A stretch of 64,000 nucleotides of DNA from Trileptium ribeirensis (GCA_030248225.1 JASANE010012258.1:1-64000); one strand, 5' to 3'. Positions 24,101 through 36,625 are shown, counted from the stretch's first letter. The notes: generated from the sequence alone by a model not told the origin. A program made the numbers and translations.

Positions 24101-25680
24101 TCCTTCCGAGCATTTTGATATGCAATAGGTCGATTTTTGGACGAGAAAGGGGAAGGTTGGCTCACGAGCGAGCCCATCGTGAATTTCGTAAAGAATTAAA
24201 GTGTTTTAAGCGGCTACCACCGGTTCGGGTTGCCTTTCTGTGGGGCGAGGGGCATATATTTGTGTCAGATTTGACGAGGGGAATCCAATGATGGGTTACA
24301 CGCCTATCGGGGTACAATTTGTGCGATTTTCAAGGAACGGGTACCCAAAAGTGGGCACAGCGGATTCGTTCCGGGCTCAAATGGAAGCCTCGGTTTCAGG
24401 AAATCTAACGATACCGTTTACATAAACTGGTCTTGATTATTCGCTAAAGTATTTAATTAAAAGTGATATATCTGATATACGTACATAGTTATTTCCTAAT
24501 AAGTCCGCGGATCCTGATCGGATATCCTCGGGACCGGTCTCATTATTAAGACCGTAAAATTCTCTATTAATAATGTTGAGTACTTAATGTGTGATTTCTG
24601 GAGTTATGGGCCCGAGCCGCAACCTTCAATTCCGAGTTTTCGGAATTTACAATTTCTTTTAGTTTTATCAAGTAACTTAGCCATGTCGTTATAGTTGACC
24701 AGTGTTTTTTAATTTTCAACACTGGTAAAGTTAATATCTGGTAGGTTGACTTATAAATTTCAGAAATTCTGTTACTTTGCTGTTCGCTATAGGGCGAACA
24801 GCCAATATTTTTGTGGTCCTCACTCGTGAGGACGGTCGTGACGGGTTTCCGTCACGGCCGCTCTTTTCTACAACAATTCGGGGAGAATTTCGCGGTCCTA
24901 CCACGCGGGGTAGAGCTTTTCCTATACATATCGGGGCATACTGGGAGTCGTACCATCCTATTTATTCGCGGGGCGGGTATGGCAAGAGCTCGCCAAACCC
25001 GAACGTTTCTACCTACAAAAAGACTAATTCGTATGCGCCAAATCGCTAACTACTCTCTAAAAATCAACCTAATCAAGAATGGTTGGCTCATGAATGTACA
25101 CAGCTTGCCAGTTACGAATATCAAATATACAGCGATAGTCATAGAAGCAGCATGGAAAGTACAATGGGATTACGTACAGATATGTGCCTTTGTGGCCACA
25201 ATCAACAAGGAAATTGACATGGATATGATACGACAGTTATATATATAAACGGTTACAGTCATTCGCCTATGACCAAGAATACAAATCCAATATACAGTAT
25301 CCAACGTAACCGATTTCAACATGTTTGTATACGATCAGCGATATAAATGGGTACCGAACAATTGATATGATCATGAATACAATATACAAATCAAATACGC
25401 AGATGGGTGCCTTCATGGCAACACAAATGGTATGATACGATAACAACGGCAATAGTAATCATATACAAATTAAGTACACCAATGGGAGCCTTTATGGCAA
25501 TGCAAACGGTATATAATACGACAATTACAATCATAAATGTACAACAATTTTCCATTCCTGAAATAGTATTGATACCCGTCTTGATCACGAAAATGTTGGC
25601 GGTGCAACCCGAAGTGTTAAAATACATATTTATGTAGCGAGACTATCGGGCCTAGTTATTCCTGATTTGCGATGTACCTA
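18120..25680 (+). repeat. SR family, copy c (long, about 7.5 kb)
   Basis: The order of landmarks is: CGTGACGCTGCTGCATTACG head; CACTAGGGTCCGACAAATC (18482); TTTCAAACCCCTTCAATACG (18713); TTTATTGATAAGC; the GAGCGGC..GCTGCTC hairpin (about 21606-21626); RRVCDS repeats (21664-22059); GAGTGAGCTGTCTCACTC hairpin (about 22088); ACTGAGGGAGG (22521); TTCTAAT/ATAAAACTT AT-rich middle (23.0-23.95 kb); hairpins at 24535-24554, 24781-24800, 24816-24833 and 24837-24856; GCCTTTATGGC words; and the end GTTGGCGGTGCAACCCGAAG (25597). The same order and orientation is seen in copy f at 40.2-47.0 kb. It is mostly non-coding and carries no transposase, polymerase or integrase motif that I can see. Confidence 0.8.
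21664..22059 (+). CDS. Possible coding remnant with internal repeats inside SR copy c
   Basis: This is an open frame of 131 codons. RRVCDSDAI..SYEETARFS.KFLE recurs twice about 54 codons apart (codons about 42-76 and 98-131). SR copy f has a gap-free counterpart (42854-43087) that keeps RRVCDS, SYEETAKVSAKFL and KYF at the same spacing of 41 residues, although many codons differ. Gap-free agreement in an otherwise indel-rich repeat is a weak hint of past coding. Against coding, the start is not convincing and conserved hairpins overlap the frame. No family is recognised, and I do not assign a function. Confidence 0.25.
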   Translation: MPGLISQMEGLTGLYLVKIVKIPRRNFELTIKVLDEGGPLSGRRVCDSDAIFLNFKVVFGAGHSYEETARFSIKFLERISKYFKFTFMVGCKPLQVRRVCDSDAILFNRSITFGDKHSYEEASKVSAKFLE

Positions 25681-26399
25681 ATGATTATCAAATCTGTTCC
25701 AAGTACATATATACACGAGGACGGGGAAGAGGCTTCGCGTTCCTGCAGCCATAGTCGCTGGGGATTCAGTTTCAGGAGAGATCAGTGACTCGAATTCGTA
25801 AAAGTTGTCCACTATCGTGTGGCCATTTATCTGCCTCGTAACTATCCAGCATGGATCTGTTACAAGTACAACTCTTGCTACAACTTGTGTACAACAGTTT
25901 CTAAACATGGGGGATTTGATGCTTCACTTTGCTCGTTTGTTATAATTGTTTATACACGCATTCGTGAAGCTGCAGGATCGGGTCGGATCCGGGGAAGTTT
26001 ACGTAAACGATCATAACTTATGTGTCGGAAGTCCCATGGTGTTCTCATAATAACGAATAACTCAACGGGTCAATTTAACGAGCCATCATTGCTACACTGT
26101 TGCACAACTCATGCTTTTATAAAAACTTACTTCTTTTCTCTACTCTTGTAAGATGGGTCACTGTCGTTATCGCCTAGCGAAGATACAACTCGAACCAAGA
26201 GGGTCTAATTCTTTCCCTAGATAACAGCTACCAATTGTTGGCCACTGGTCAGTTTAATATTTAACCCAAACCATCTACAGCTAATTATTGTTAAGTCAAT
26301 TACGACGAAGAAACGTGCTTCTCGCCGGAAGTGTGAATTTTTGAAGTTCGGCGCATTGCTCCTGTCATATCTATGGTTTGCGGGATTACATCCGGGGAC

Positions 26400-29300
26400 G
26401 CACCTCTTTATACCTGTAACAGCGCCGTTAGGCTGCTGCGATGCGCACTTCCAAACGCAATGCACATACTGCCCCAGCTATCATAGCCTGAAGGGCGGAC
26501 CTAATGAATTCACTACTCCTGGTCGGTCCCAGGAAGCTACGGATTTTAGCAAGCTGCAGGAGCGCTTCACAGGATGTATTCAGACCCTGCCGGATGGGTT
26601 GCGTGCATAGTCTACGTGGTACCACCTTTAAGGTCACCAGGGAGGTTTACAGGCCACGGAGACCGTAGCGCAATTTCCTATCCAGGTTCCAACTGGAAGT
26701 GTCAATCGGGTTTTATTTATAGTTAGTGTAACCCCAGGAGGGTCTGACAATCCCTAGACGCTTATCACCGGATCGTTGCCCCGCGGGAAGATGCGTTTGG
26801 TTGGCAAGTGGTCCCTTCGAATCCTTGTCGACGGTGAGGGGTCCTTGGAAAGTCAATGCCGCATTAGTCGCAATAATCGACGAACCACGCCAAGACTTAA
26901 GGCCACTTAGACGTCAAGTCTGAACGCAGATCGTGGATTGGGGCGACGGTTTCAAACTACTTTGATACATATTGCTACATATGACACCAGCAAATTCAAA
27001 AGAACATTGGATATTCAATTATTATTTATTGATAAGCTAATCTAATACACGTTCGGTTAAGCGATAAGGCAATACGGTCATGCATTTAATATGAGCATAC
27101 AGTCACGAATATATAATGGTATCAAGATCACATTACAAGTGTACACAGTTAAATAAAAGGGTTAGGTCAAACCACCGGTCCTAGCCATCTTAATTGAACG
27201 TCCACAGTAGCATGTTAGATCGATTTCATCGGCTTTGACAAGCCCTTTAGTAACGGCTTCGCTTACCTTGCTGCAAGAAATTTAGGACAGGCAGAAAATG
27301 GATCGCATGATATATCTAACCGGGCGTCTATAGCAGGCTGATGGCTCGATAACAACATGCCATTCGGCTGATTCAGGTAATCTGAAGGCTGTTCACAAAA
27401 TAGAAAATGTTAGATTCAGGGTCGTAGTATGCTCCGGGGAACAGGCCACAAGCACGAAGGTTAGAATGTGACTCGGCTATACCTATCAACAAGCTTGGTT
27501 ATTCTTGGATCGAGATTTTGAGCTCCCGGGGATACATTTATGATACAAAAGTACATACGTGCAAACGTGCAGGAAAATTTTGAACGGCAAATAGTGTTAG
27601 CGATCTCTTTTATTCCGGTCAACTCAAGGGTACTTCATCGGGACTTATTATACCTAGTGTCACTGGAACTGGAAAATCAGCAGGGAACAAAGATGCTGTT
27701 AACGATGCTACGATGCGGGGGAACATAAAAAGCGCAGGATGGATTTGACGTCTACTTCTAATGATTTCAGCGGAGGCACGATGACTCGCGTTCGGTAACA
27801 CTATCCTTGCTCACCAACAGTGCAAAGTTATGCATAAATATATTTGAAGCTCAAAGCTCGGCTCAATTGTGTTTGATTATTTTGTGCACACCCGTTTCGG
27901 GGTTACACTCGTGAACCACTACGAACCGTAGGGGCGCGCAGTGCGGACATCATATTTCTTGGCTCGTAGGTCCCGGTCAAAATGAACCGGGCCGAATTTC
28001 TAATTCCTAAGATATTCTGAAATTGATATTGTCCCGCGAAGTTTCTCCACACGTTTGTACACAATGCCTAACTCATCAAACCTGTGGAAAATAATTTACT
28101 TCTATCTGCGAAATTCGGTGTTAAATTTGAAGGTGAAGACGCCGGATCCAGTGAAAATTAAATTGTGAAGCATTTCGAGGTTTGTAAGTGAGCTGAAGCC
28201 TAGGTCTGATATGGCAGGGCCGTTTTCTTGGTTCCTAGCCAAAAGAACGGGCTCTCCCAGTGTACTGCAAGAATCCTGGTGAATGAAGTATTGAGTACGA
28301 TTTAATAAGGAAGTAAATTTCTTCTTTCGTCTTTATTACTGCCCCAAAACGGGGCAGGTTTAAAACTATAAACCTTTTAGGATAGGAAATGGTCGGAATT
28401 TCACAAGTTCTTACCAATCTTAGCCTAGGTCTTAGGATTGAGTTTCTAAAGGCACGACAGCGACGTTGCTGCGTCGCATTTTAAATAGAATCTTAGGATT
28501 GTTGCAACTAAGTAAAAGTCGAAATTAAATATTATCCTAAATCATCTTATGTCCAGATAAATTACGACTATGGTACAAATTAGTGGTTCGGGTAACTAGG
28601 TGTTACTCAGAACTAAAGCTAATTCATTGAGTACTAATTTTACTTAGTTCGAAAATGTACGCTTATTTCAACCTAAGAGTCTTATTTGAAAGGTTAAATA
28701 CATATATATTTATAATTCAACAAAATTTTAGCAAAATTCTTTGAGGAAATTTTGAATTACGCTCAATTTAAGCCACTGACGGAGGCATCTCACTTTCGAA
28801 ATAGCTGGCTTGTGAAACTGGCTGAATTCCCTCAACCTTTCAAACATTAACTACTCATATGTTATGCGACAAAGTTTCAGCAAAATTTTTGGAAGGAATT
28901 TTGCTCAATAATAATGTATTAATTTTTGTTAGACTTGATTATGGCGTGAATCCAATAAACTGTATATATGTGTAAATAATGAGCAAGGCCTATGAAAATT
29001 CTCCAAATCAAAATAGTAGCATGGGTCAGTGCTTTAAATATTTTTCTATCAAAAATTTTATCTAATCTCACTCGGTCAAATTCAATCTCATAGCTCTTAA
29101 CTCGACGCAGGAATCATGTAATTTATTCTTCGCGAGTGTTGCGATTAGTTTGTGCCCAAACTCATAGCTGAGTGGAATTCAGATTGGCTTCGGCTGGAGT
29201 GAAAAGTTTCCTACAGGTCTGTAAAGGTCACTATCCTGTGATGGACGGAGGACGAAACGGCGTGGGCAAATAGTGGGGGCGCAGTATTTACTGAAATGGA

Positions 29301-32300
29301 ACGCCATATTTTCTATTATAAATATGGCTTGTCTACTACTCCTGCATGTTCCCATACCCAAACTTACATGCCATCTCGTCGGTCGTCCAACCACCGTCCA
29401 TGCGCGATCATCCATACGAAAACGAAAACCGAAAATTAATACAACTAATTTAAGAAAGCATTGGAGCCGGACAGTATAGTCGTCCGAACTCCGCGCTGCC
29501 GAAGTCAAACTGAATTTTTCAAACTTAGTCGCGACGTCTAACCGTATTTTTTATTTTTAGTTTCCGGCCAATCGGAGACAATTTAATGAAACCAAGATTT
29601 CGATGTTTTCCTAATTCATCCATTAAAATTTTAATTTAGGACTGCAACCATAAACCGGTGGCGGTCCCAATCCAAAGGAAATTCCTTTGGTATTAAAGTA
29701 ATTAAAACGTTCGTTAATATTACTGAGCGTGTCTGGTGTCAGCCAATTTTTGGCAACCATCCCGGGACCCAGACCTAGTCATTAAAATTGTCAGTTTTCG
29801 CGGGCGAATTGCCCCAATTTTCCAGACAGTTTATGTTATTTCCCCAAAACCCAAGCTTTTTCCAACGTTTCTAATCAAAATTAATTCTCAATTATGTAAT
29901 AATTGTTATTTTATTATTAATTTTAATATTATTAAATGTTTACTTTATATATAAGTTATTAATACTAACTATAGGTTATTATATTTTTCGATTAAGATTT
30001 GGGCTAGACAGATATATAAATAATCGTATACCCACATTTGAAATTATTTTATTTCATTAGTTAATATGTACTTAATATATAAATAATCCGTATTAAATTA
30101 AATTCATAAATTAATAATTTAATTATGGACTGTTTACTAAAAATATATTAATAAACTTATACTTTAATATTAAATTTATAACAAATTATTATACAGATAT
30201 TTAAGTATATTTTCATAAAAATATATTATACAATTTTATTGTTTACTTAGTTAATTGAATTCGAGTGGAATGAGCGAGCGAAGCGATCTTATTCCACTCG
30301 CGATCGAAGCGAGTGAGTGGAACGAGAATTTTCAATTTTGGCTCTGGCGGAGGGGTAAGGAGGTCATGTCTGTGTGTGTCTGTCGCACCTGGATTTCGAT
30401 AACGGTTGGGCTGATTTTCATGCAAGTAGTTCATTCGAACCGCAATGGTCGATTTAGGTGTAGTGACGGAGTCCGATTTTTGACTTTTTTCCCGTGGGAA
30501 AAGTTATGGGGCAAAATGACGTCATTTTGGCCCATTTTCGGGCACTCCCTCCAGTTTTTGCGACTTTTCTCAATAAGTAAACGAGGTATCCGTAAACTAA
30601 TAGGCCTATTCCGTGTAGCTTTACCAGCGCTTTTCAATGATATTTAACAAGTTTTTCAACTACTTCCCAATCTGGAGTCTATAAGCTTATAGTTGGCGCC
30701 AAATTTCATATTTGGTGAAAAGTCGTGGGAAATGTACCTAAATGTGTGTTTTTTTGTTACTTTTAGTGTCTTATATGTGGTTTTATGAGCCAACAAACTC
30801 ATTGCGAGTGTCAAAAATATTGTGTGGCAAATATTTTTCACACTTCTGCTTCATACTTGGTATGAAAAATGAGATTTTCTCAAGTGTCGGTTTGAATTCT
30901 TTAACGTTCTTTTCACGGTCAATTTAGGGTTTTATTGAATTATTAAATTGTTAGTTCATTGTTTTTGTACTCGTTGTATGATGTTTTGTCTACTGCATAC
31001 GTTGGCTATCAAAAGAGGCAGGCGTAACTATGACTCATCACTCACGGTTTATATAATGCTGCACCTGCGTACTGTGTGTAGGCTTTGTTGGTGTGAGCTT
31101 TCTACAACAGACTGACTAGGGGATTGTTCTCACCACTCGAATTCTGGCTCGCAAGCGAGCTTCACTAGTATATTAATAACAAATTTTAATGCTAAATTTA
31201 TAAGTTAACTAACTATATTTGCTTAATAAATATATTAATAAACAATATTTTAATATTAAATTGATAAATAAATTACTTTAATTAATAAATATATTAATAA
31301 TACCTTATACTAACGTATGTGTATTTATTTATAGTCGTAGACAGAAATATAAACATATATATTTTTATATAGATGGGCAGTCGTCTACGCAAACTAAACG
31401 AGGAAAACAAACAAACACGGGAGTGGGACACGAAAAAAGGACTCACAGTCTTTATCCAGGGGATAATTGAGGTACGAAGTTCGGATTCGGCTCTTCCAGC
31501 CTATCATTTTAACACCCAATACCATAAGGACTAGAGCAAGAATCGGAAACCGAGCTCGCAAGCGAGCCCATTCAGGTTTACGATAATAAAATCAAAGGAT
31601 TTATGAGCGTCCAACGGGATGGGGTTATCTTGGAAGAGCCAGAGAATTATATTTTTCGATCGGGTTTAATGAGGAAAACACAAAGATACATTACTATCGG
31701 CAAAATTTTCACAAATTTCCCGGGGGTACTGTACCCAAAGTAGGCACAGCGCGATCTTACCGGGCTCGGGGAAACCTCGCTATAATTATATTTATAACTA
31801 TATATATTATTAAAATAACTATTTCTAATTCGACCAATTATCCCTTTATAAATCCGAGGAATCTGATCAGATTTACCTGAAGCCGATCTCATTGGAAAGA
31901 TCGAAAATTTTTATACCAGAAAAGTATGCTCTCTAACAATTTCGCAACCGTTCCGCAGTTATGGGCCGGAATATTAATGACCCTCATTCTCGAGGATTCG
32001 GATTTGACATTAAAAAACTCTACTTATGTGTTCAAGTTTTCCTGTGTCCACAGCGAAAATGAACACTGGTAAAACGATATTTTAACTTTTATACTAATAA
32101 TTTCCAGACTGTTCGCTTTACGGCGCACAGCCACAACTCAGTAAACTTTTTCACGGATAGGAGCTGTTGGGATGCGTTCTTTTAAATGCCAATTTTTTGT
32201 ACTTTCACTGCTTTACCTCACTCAACCGTATCGCGCGTGGTCGTACCGTATTTTTATAAACGGGACGGGTTAATAAACCGCAAAATTTAAGCACATTTCG

Positions 32301-33000
32301 GGTTAGGGAATGGTAAGGTATCCCGAAACACCGGCTATATATATATACACAGACCGATATTCACAATAAACTATTCATAATTAATACGGTTGGTGTTGAT
32401 ATAAATATATAGCAAATAAGAATGGTAGGTCAGGACCGATAAGGTACCAAGAGGTATCCTACCAAACCCTGCCGACCAGCATCACCTTGGTTATACATAA
32501 AATTATCGATATATATACGAGCAAAAAAGTCATGCGGGTTTCGCATTGCCAATATAAATAACAATGACCATGAATTTACGAACAGATGATGCAATAAAGG
32601 TACAAATGGAATACGACAATGAAGGTACAAGTCGAGCAGTATATACATTAGATAATTGCAAACATACTCGATCAATGTTTCATGCAACAATGGGTAACAT
32701 GAATTAATACAACGGCAAACCATACAATTATGGTAACAATAAATCGTACAATTAAATATATAATTATGGTAACAATGAATCTTACAATAAAGTATGCGGT
32801 AATGGTAACAATGAACCATGCCACTATGAATACAAATATGCTAACATTAAATCCCCCAATTACAACAATTTCTCATATTATAATAATTATTTATCATACA
32901 CACACAATTTAATTCATACAGGTATAACTTGGTCAAAGTAGCAACAGATCATGTGTTTACAATATATAAACGATGTCAAATTCGTGGTTACAATTACACT
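26400..33000 (+). repeat. SR family, copy d (interrupted)
   Basis: The head is at about 26415 (GTAACAGCGCCGTTAGGCTG), with CACAGGATGTATTC, the CCTAGACGC block (26754), TTTCAAACTACTTTG and TTTATTGATAAGC. The middle landmarks at 28.7-29.5 kb include CTCCGCGCTGCCGAAGTCA (29489). The CCGGTGGCGGTCC block (29656) is shared with copy a (5158). The AT-rich middle is 29.88-30.24 kb. The unit is then broken by a DNA-transposon-like element (30257-31169) and resumes at about 31170 with GGGAGTGGGACACG, GTAGGCACAGCG and the hairpins at 31884-31903 and 32110-32129. Confidence 0.65.
30257..31169 (+). mobile_element. DNA-transposon-like non-autonomous element, copy 1
   Basis: The ends form a 12-bp inverted repeat: GAATTCGAGTGG at 30257 and CCACTCGAATTC at 31133-31144. 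A further shared tail, TGGCTCGCAAGCGAGCTTC, reaches about 31169. The left end carries nested palindromes (GAGCGAGCGAAGCGATC, GATCGAAGCGAGTGAG). Internal landmarks are shared with the copy at 54266-55034: TCGCACCTGGAT, TGACGTCATTTT, AACGAGGTATCCG, AAGTCGTGGGAAAT and GTGTGGCAAATATTTTTCAC. No transposase was found. It interrupts SR copy d. I could not fix a target-site duplication. Confidence 0.7.
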
Positions 33001-33649
33001 TCCAATTTTTCTCAAGTTCTTGTGCATGCACATACACCCGCTCGGGGAAGGGGCACTTTAATTTTATTCAAAATCATTTATTTTATTGCTAATTCCTATA
33101 CAACACATTACCTTTCTGATCAAATATGTTGCCCATTACTCTTTACTCAGGATCAATCTGTCTCGTAACGATCCAAAATTCCTCTTTTACATACGTACCC
33201 AGCGTAACATTGTTTGCAATCCTAACATCTCAATACATAAATCTAAATGCAATTATTTCTTACCAGCACTAACATATCTCATATATATGTCCAACATTCA
33301 CCTTCAAAATATTGCTGATTTTTGCCGTGGCCCAAAGACAAGATTAAAATGTATATTTTAAGATAGAATATTACTTTGAATTCCCCTATCCTAATCTATT
33401 CAAACCTACTTCCTATTTTTCAATTCATTAATTCCAACCCTACATACCAGCATCGCAATTAAAAATTCATTTTTCCTTTTGATCATCGTTATCATCATCC
33501 CGTGATGGTACCGTGACATCCTCCTTTTAGGCAGGTACATAGAAGTATAATTATAGTGTATGTATATATCTATGTATGTGTGTAAGCATTTAAATGTGTA
33601 ATTTAGAGATAGTAATGATAAAGTACTATTTGATATAAAATATTACAAT

Positions 33650-34900
33650 CCGGTTCTATGATGGGAACACAACAATGAATCGCATGCCCATCGGGGTACT
33701 ACTGTACGCAACGTTGACACAGCGGGTTCGTGGGTTCAAATTAAACCGTATAAGGATGGCATTATTAGTTTTTACTAAGATTAATATCGTACATTAATTA
33801 ATACCCAAATTCCACCCATCTAAACCACCCCAGTTCCCTAAATTGAGTAAAGGTTCGGTTATTTCTTAATAAATTCGTGTACTTTGATCAGATTCCAACG
33901 GACCGTTCTCATCGGAAAGACCGAAAAGTGCTACGCCGAAAAATTGCGGCCCGTACCTAAAAATTCTCAGCCGTTCGGAAGTTATTGCCGGTAACAGCGA
34001 AGACCCTTTAATTATTACTCTCATTATAGTAAATTTGGTAATTTATGAACTCTACATAAAATTTTCTAGTTTTATCAAAATTTTCTGTTCGCTGCACGGC
34101 GGACAGCCGAAACTCATTTTACCTCTCGGAGTTTTGACGGTTGGGATGGGTTGCTTAGATTCTACCTTTCGCAAATTTTCCTGAAGCATGTCCTAGATTT
34201 TACTAAATTAGTGCCACGTACCATAATTTCCGCAAAGAGCACGCACAGCTGGCTGGATCCGGTAAAATACGCTGAGGTATCGCACCAGACCTAACCGGCT
34301 AGGAAATACAGCCACTATAAATAGCACAACAATGTTGTCATGTAGGTTTCACATGTCCAAAATATGACACAATAATAGTCATTAAATTGGACAACACTTA
34401 GCATATGATAGTACGACGTTCCAGACCTAACATTTCATGCGTATATAATTCCGACAGTTACAGCTATGAATTCGATACTCATTATACGGTTATACACACT
34501 GATATGTATGAATGGCACCTTATTTGCAACATAACATCATACCCACGATTCATGTAGCATGCGATACAAGCAGTACAATGGGTAATCATGTACGATAATA
34601 TTAATGATCAATTATTTAACAGTACAGCAACAGAATCATAATCATGCTTAACGTTATCGGTGTAATGACGCGAAATCAGTACTATCACATGTCATATGAT
34701 TCATGAACTACACAGCAATAAAGATGTAAGCACATGCGATAACGATCATGAAATGTTATACATCTAGTAATCAAGAAATATTGCACGAATGACAGTGTAA
34801 TCGTGTACAATAGTAGACACATGATTATACAGCAAAAGGTCGATGATCAACATGCACTATAACACGATAACAGTATATAATAATATATAATCGGACACAG
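33650..34900 (+). repeat. SR family, copy e (3' part only)
   Basis: Only the late SR landmarks are present: GAATCGCATGCCCATCGGGG (33676), TGACACAGCGGG (about 33715), hairpin 33904-33923, hairpin 34086-34105, GACGGTTGGGATGGGTT (34137), then an AT-rich tail with repeated ATGATACGA/TACAATGG-like words. It is on the same strand as all other copies. Confidence 0.6.
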
Positions 34901-35069
34901 GCGCACGATCGGGATTTTTGTTTGTTGCTAATGTTGCGGCAACTGCGGTCAATGTGGATTCTGTCACTGGTTCCAATTCTCGTCATGACTCAATACAAGT
35001 GTGGTATTGTTTCCTGACACTAAAATTTTTGCTCAGAGTGTTTAACATAGTTTTAATATTTTATTATAG

Positions 35070-35160
35070 GTTTTGGATATGTGTGCCGCCCCTGGCTCGA
35101 AAACTGCCCAGTTGATTGAGTTATTGCATCAAGGGAAAGATGGATTTGTTCCGGTGCCAG
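35070..35160 (+). CDS. NSUN2: NSUN2 exon 6 (SAM-binding motif I)
   Basis: This exon is 91 nt between TTATTATAG and CCAG|GTAACA. It begins VLDMCAAPGSKTAQLIELLH and continues QGKDGFVPVP. The AAPGSKT loop is motif I of the m5C RNA methyltransferase fold and binds S-adenosylmethionine. The motif lysine is codon 161, equivalent to human K190. It is in phase 0 from exon 5, and its last base begins the Glu codon completed by exon 7. The match is close to exact, so function is very likely retained. Confidence 0.96.
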
Positions 35161-35575
35161 GTAACAGCGGCAAACATTTCTCAAATTATTTTAGTTTTGC
35201 TCTCAAAATTTCGTTCAAGAAAACTTAACTTTATCACTATTATATTAATCAGTGTTATTTCGCGTTACGATGTCTTTTTGTCCCAGAAAAAATGACTAAT
35301 AATTTTTTGGCTCTGATTATATTCATTTTTACTCCCTATGACCAAAAACGTCAAGGATTCTGAATTTGAGGTCGTTATAGTAAATTTTTTAACCGTTCTA
35401 ATGCTATAGCTTCCCAACTACCACACCCTGATAACCAACCTATCAGACGTAAAATGGCCTCTGGCATGCCCCAGGTAGAATCTAGCCTCCATTTTATGAT
35501 TATATATCTTGTGTATCCTGTCAACACTCAACTGTATTTCTCATCATCCACTGTACATTTTTTCATCTAAAAATA

Positions 35576-36625
35576 ATGTGGTCGAGGGGTGGAGGTAAAT
35601 TTGGTCGGGGGTGGGGTAAATTTTTTATTTACGTTCAAAACCACTCAAAAATTCTAGAAACAACATTCAACTGTCTTTTTAACATCATACACTCTATATT
35701 ATTTCATCCAAAAACATTTATGGTACATGCATACCAATCGCCAGTGTACATGCCTGGTAACATGGTCGGGGGGGGGGGGGTAAATTCAAAATAAAAAAAT
35801 AATTTTATGTCATATATATGTGGCCGAAATGCAGTGCCACAATGTAATGTGAACTATACGCTCTCAAAATTTCATCGAAATACCGTTACATGGCCGATTT
35901 TTCGAAATTTTGGTGGTGGTCGGGGGGGGGGGGTAAAAGCCTGAGATAAACAGGTCGGCCGTAAGATAGAGCTCGGATCGTGTCAGCATTCCGTTCCTCA
36001 TGGGAATGCACCTTAACAGACAAATTAATAAACTTGTACTTACTCCACCATACCCCGAACTAGCAATGGTCGGGGGGGGGGGTAATCAAATGTGATAAAA
36101 TCAATCTTTTAACCCTGGCGCCGGGGTAAGTAACAAGAAGCCCCTGGGTTAATATTTTTTCAAAAGGTACCCAGGGGATAGGTGGTCTATGAATAACGTT
36201 TATGTACCGTGTATAAGTAAAGAGTAATGACCAAAAAAGAATTTGGTCGGCGGGAGGATAAAAATGGGGTTCATTCCATTTCGGCCGCTCCCACTCTCCA
36301 GGATTGGTGTAGATTTGAAATTTGTGTAACTAAAAACGTAGTGTAGACCTGACTAATTCTGTACAAAAAGAATTAAGGCCAATAATTTCTAACATAGAGT
36401 CACACCATTACCCGGAAAAAACAGGTCATAAAATTAGTCATTACGGTTTTTGTCAATATGGGACCAATGTGGATGTCCAGCCCCTTATGGCGGGGGTGAG
36501 GCCAAAAAAATTTTGTTGTTTAAAGTAGTTAAGTAATGAGGCTTCCTGGCGTAAGTAATATTTTTGCCAGTTCCCTGCCCGTTTCTGTACTAGAGACCAA
36601 AATGTCCACTTCTACCCCCCCCCCG
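35576..36625 (+). repeat. Poly-G-tract repeat cluster
   Basis: A GGTCGGGGGGGGGGGTAAA-type word recurs at about 35605, 35763, 35919 and 36068, each followed by similar A-rich sequence. A complementary run (ACCCCCCCCCCGACCAAA) lies at about 36615. The same word type recurs near 39687-39740, 40024, 47966 and 48220-48400. The tracts are 8-14 Gs long. They are probably diverged units of one repeat, and the sequence is likely polymorphic and error-prone here. Confidence 0.6.

Larger units (their letters stand above)
15751..35069 (+). other. NSUN2 intron 5 (19319 nt)
   Basis: This intron is largely occupied by SR copies b, c, d and e in one orientation, plus the first DNA-transposon-like element. 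About 15751-16160, 25690-26395 and 33010-33640 are unassigned. No protein-coding exon was found. Confidence 0.85.

Noticed and set aside
24811..25248. Plus-strand open frames of 145 codons here and 135 codons at 45997-46404, partly alignable (RTVVTG.RHG)
   Set aside because: The shared peptide falls on the conserved hairpins, so nucleotide structure explains the similarity, and the frames diverge soon after.
30255..30647. Plus-strand open frame of 130 codons
   Set aside because: It lies inside the non-autonomous element, shows no transposase motif, and is not kept in the second copy.
32430..32819. Minus-strand open frame of 129 codons rich in Tyr, His and Cys
   Set aside because: It is the antisense of a simple ATGGTAACAATGAA-like repeat, so the composition explains the peptide.
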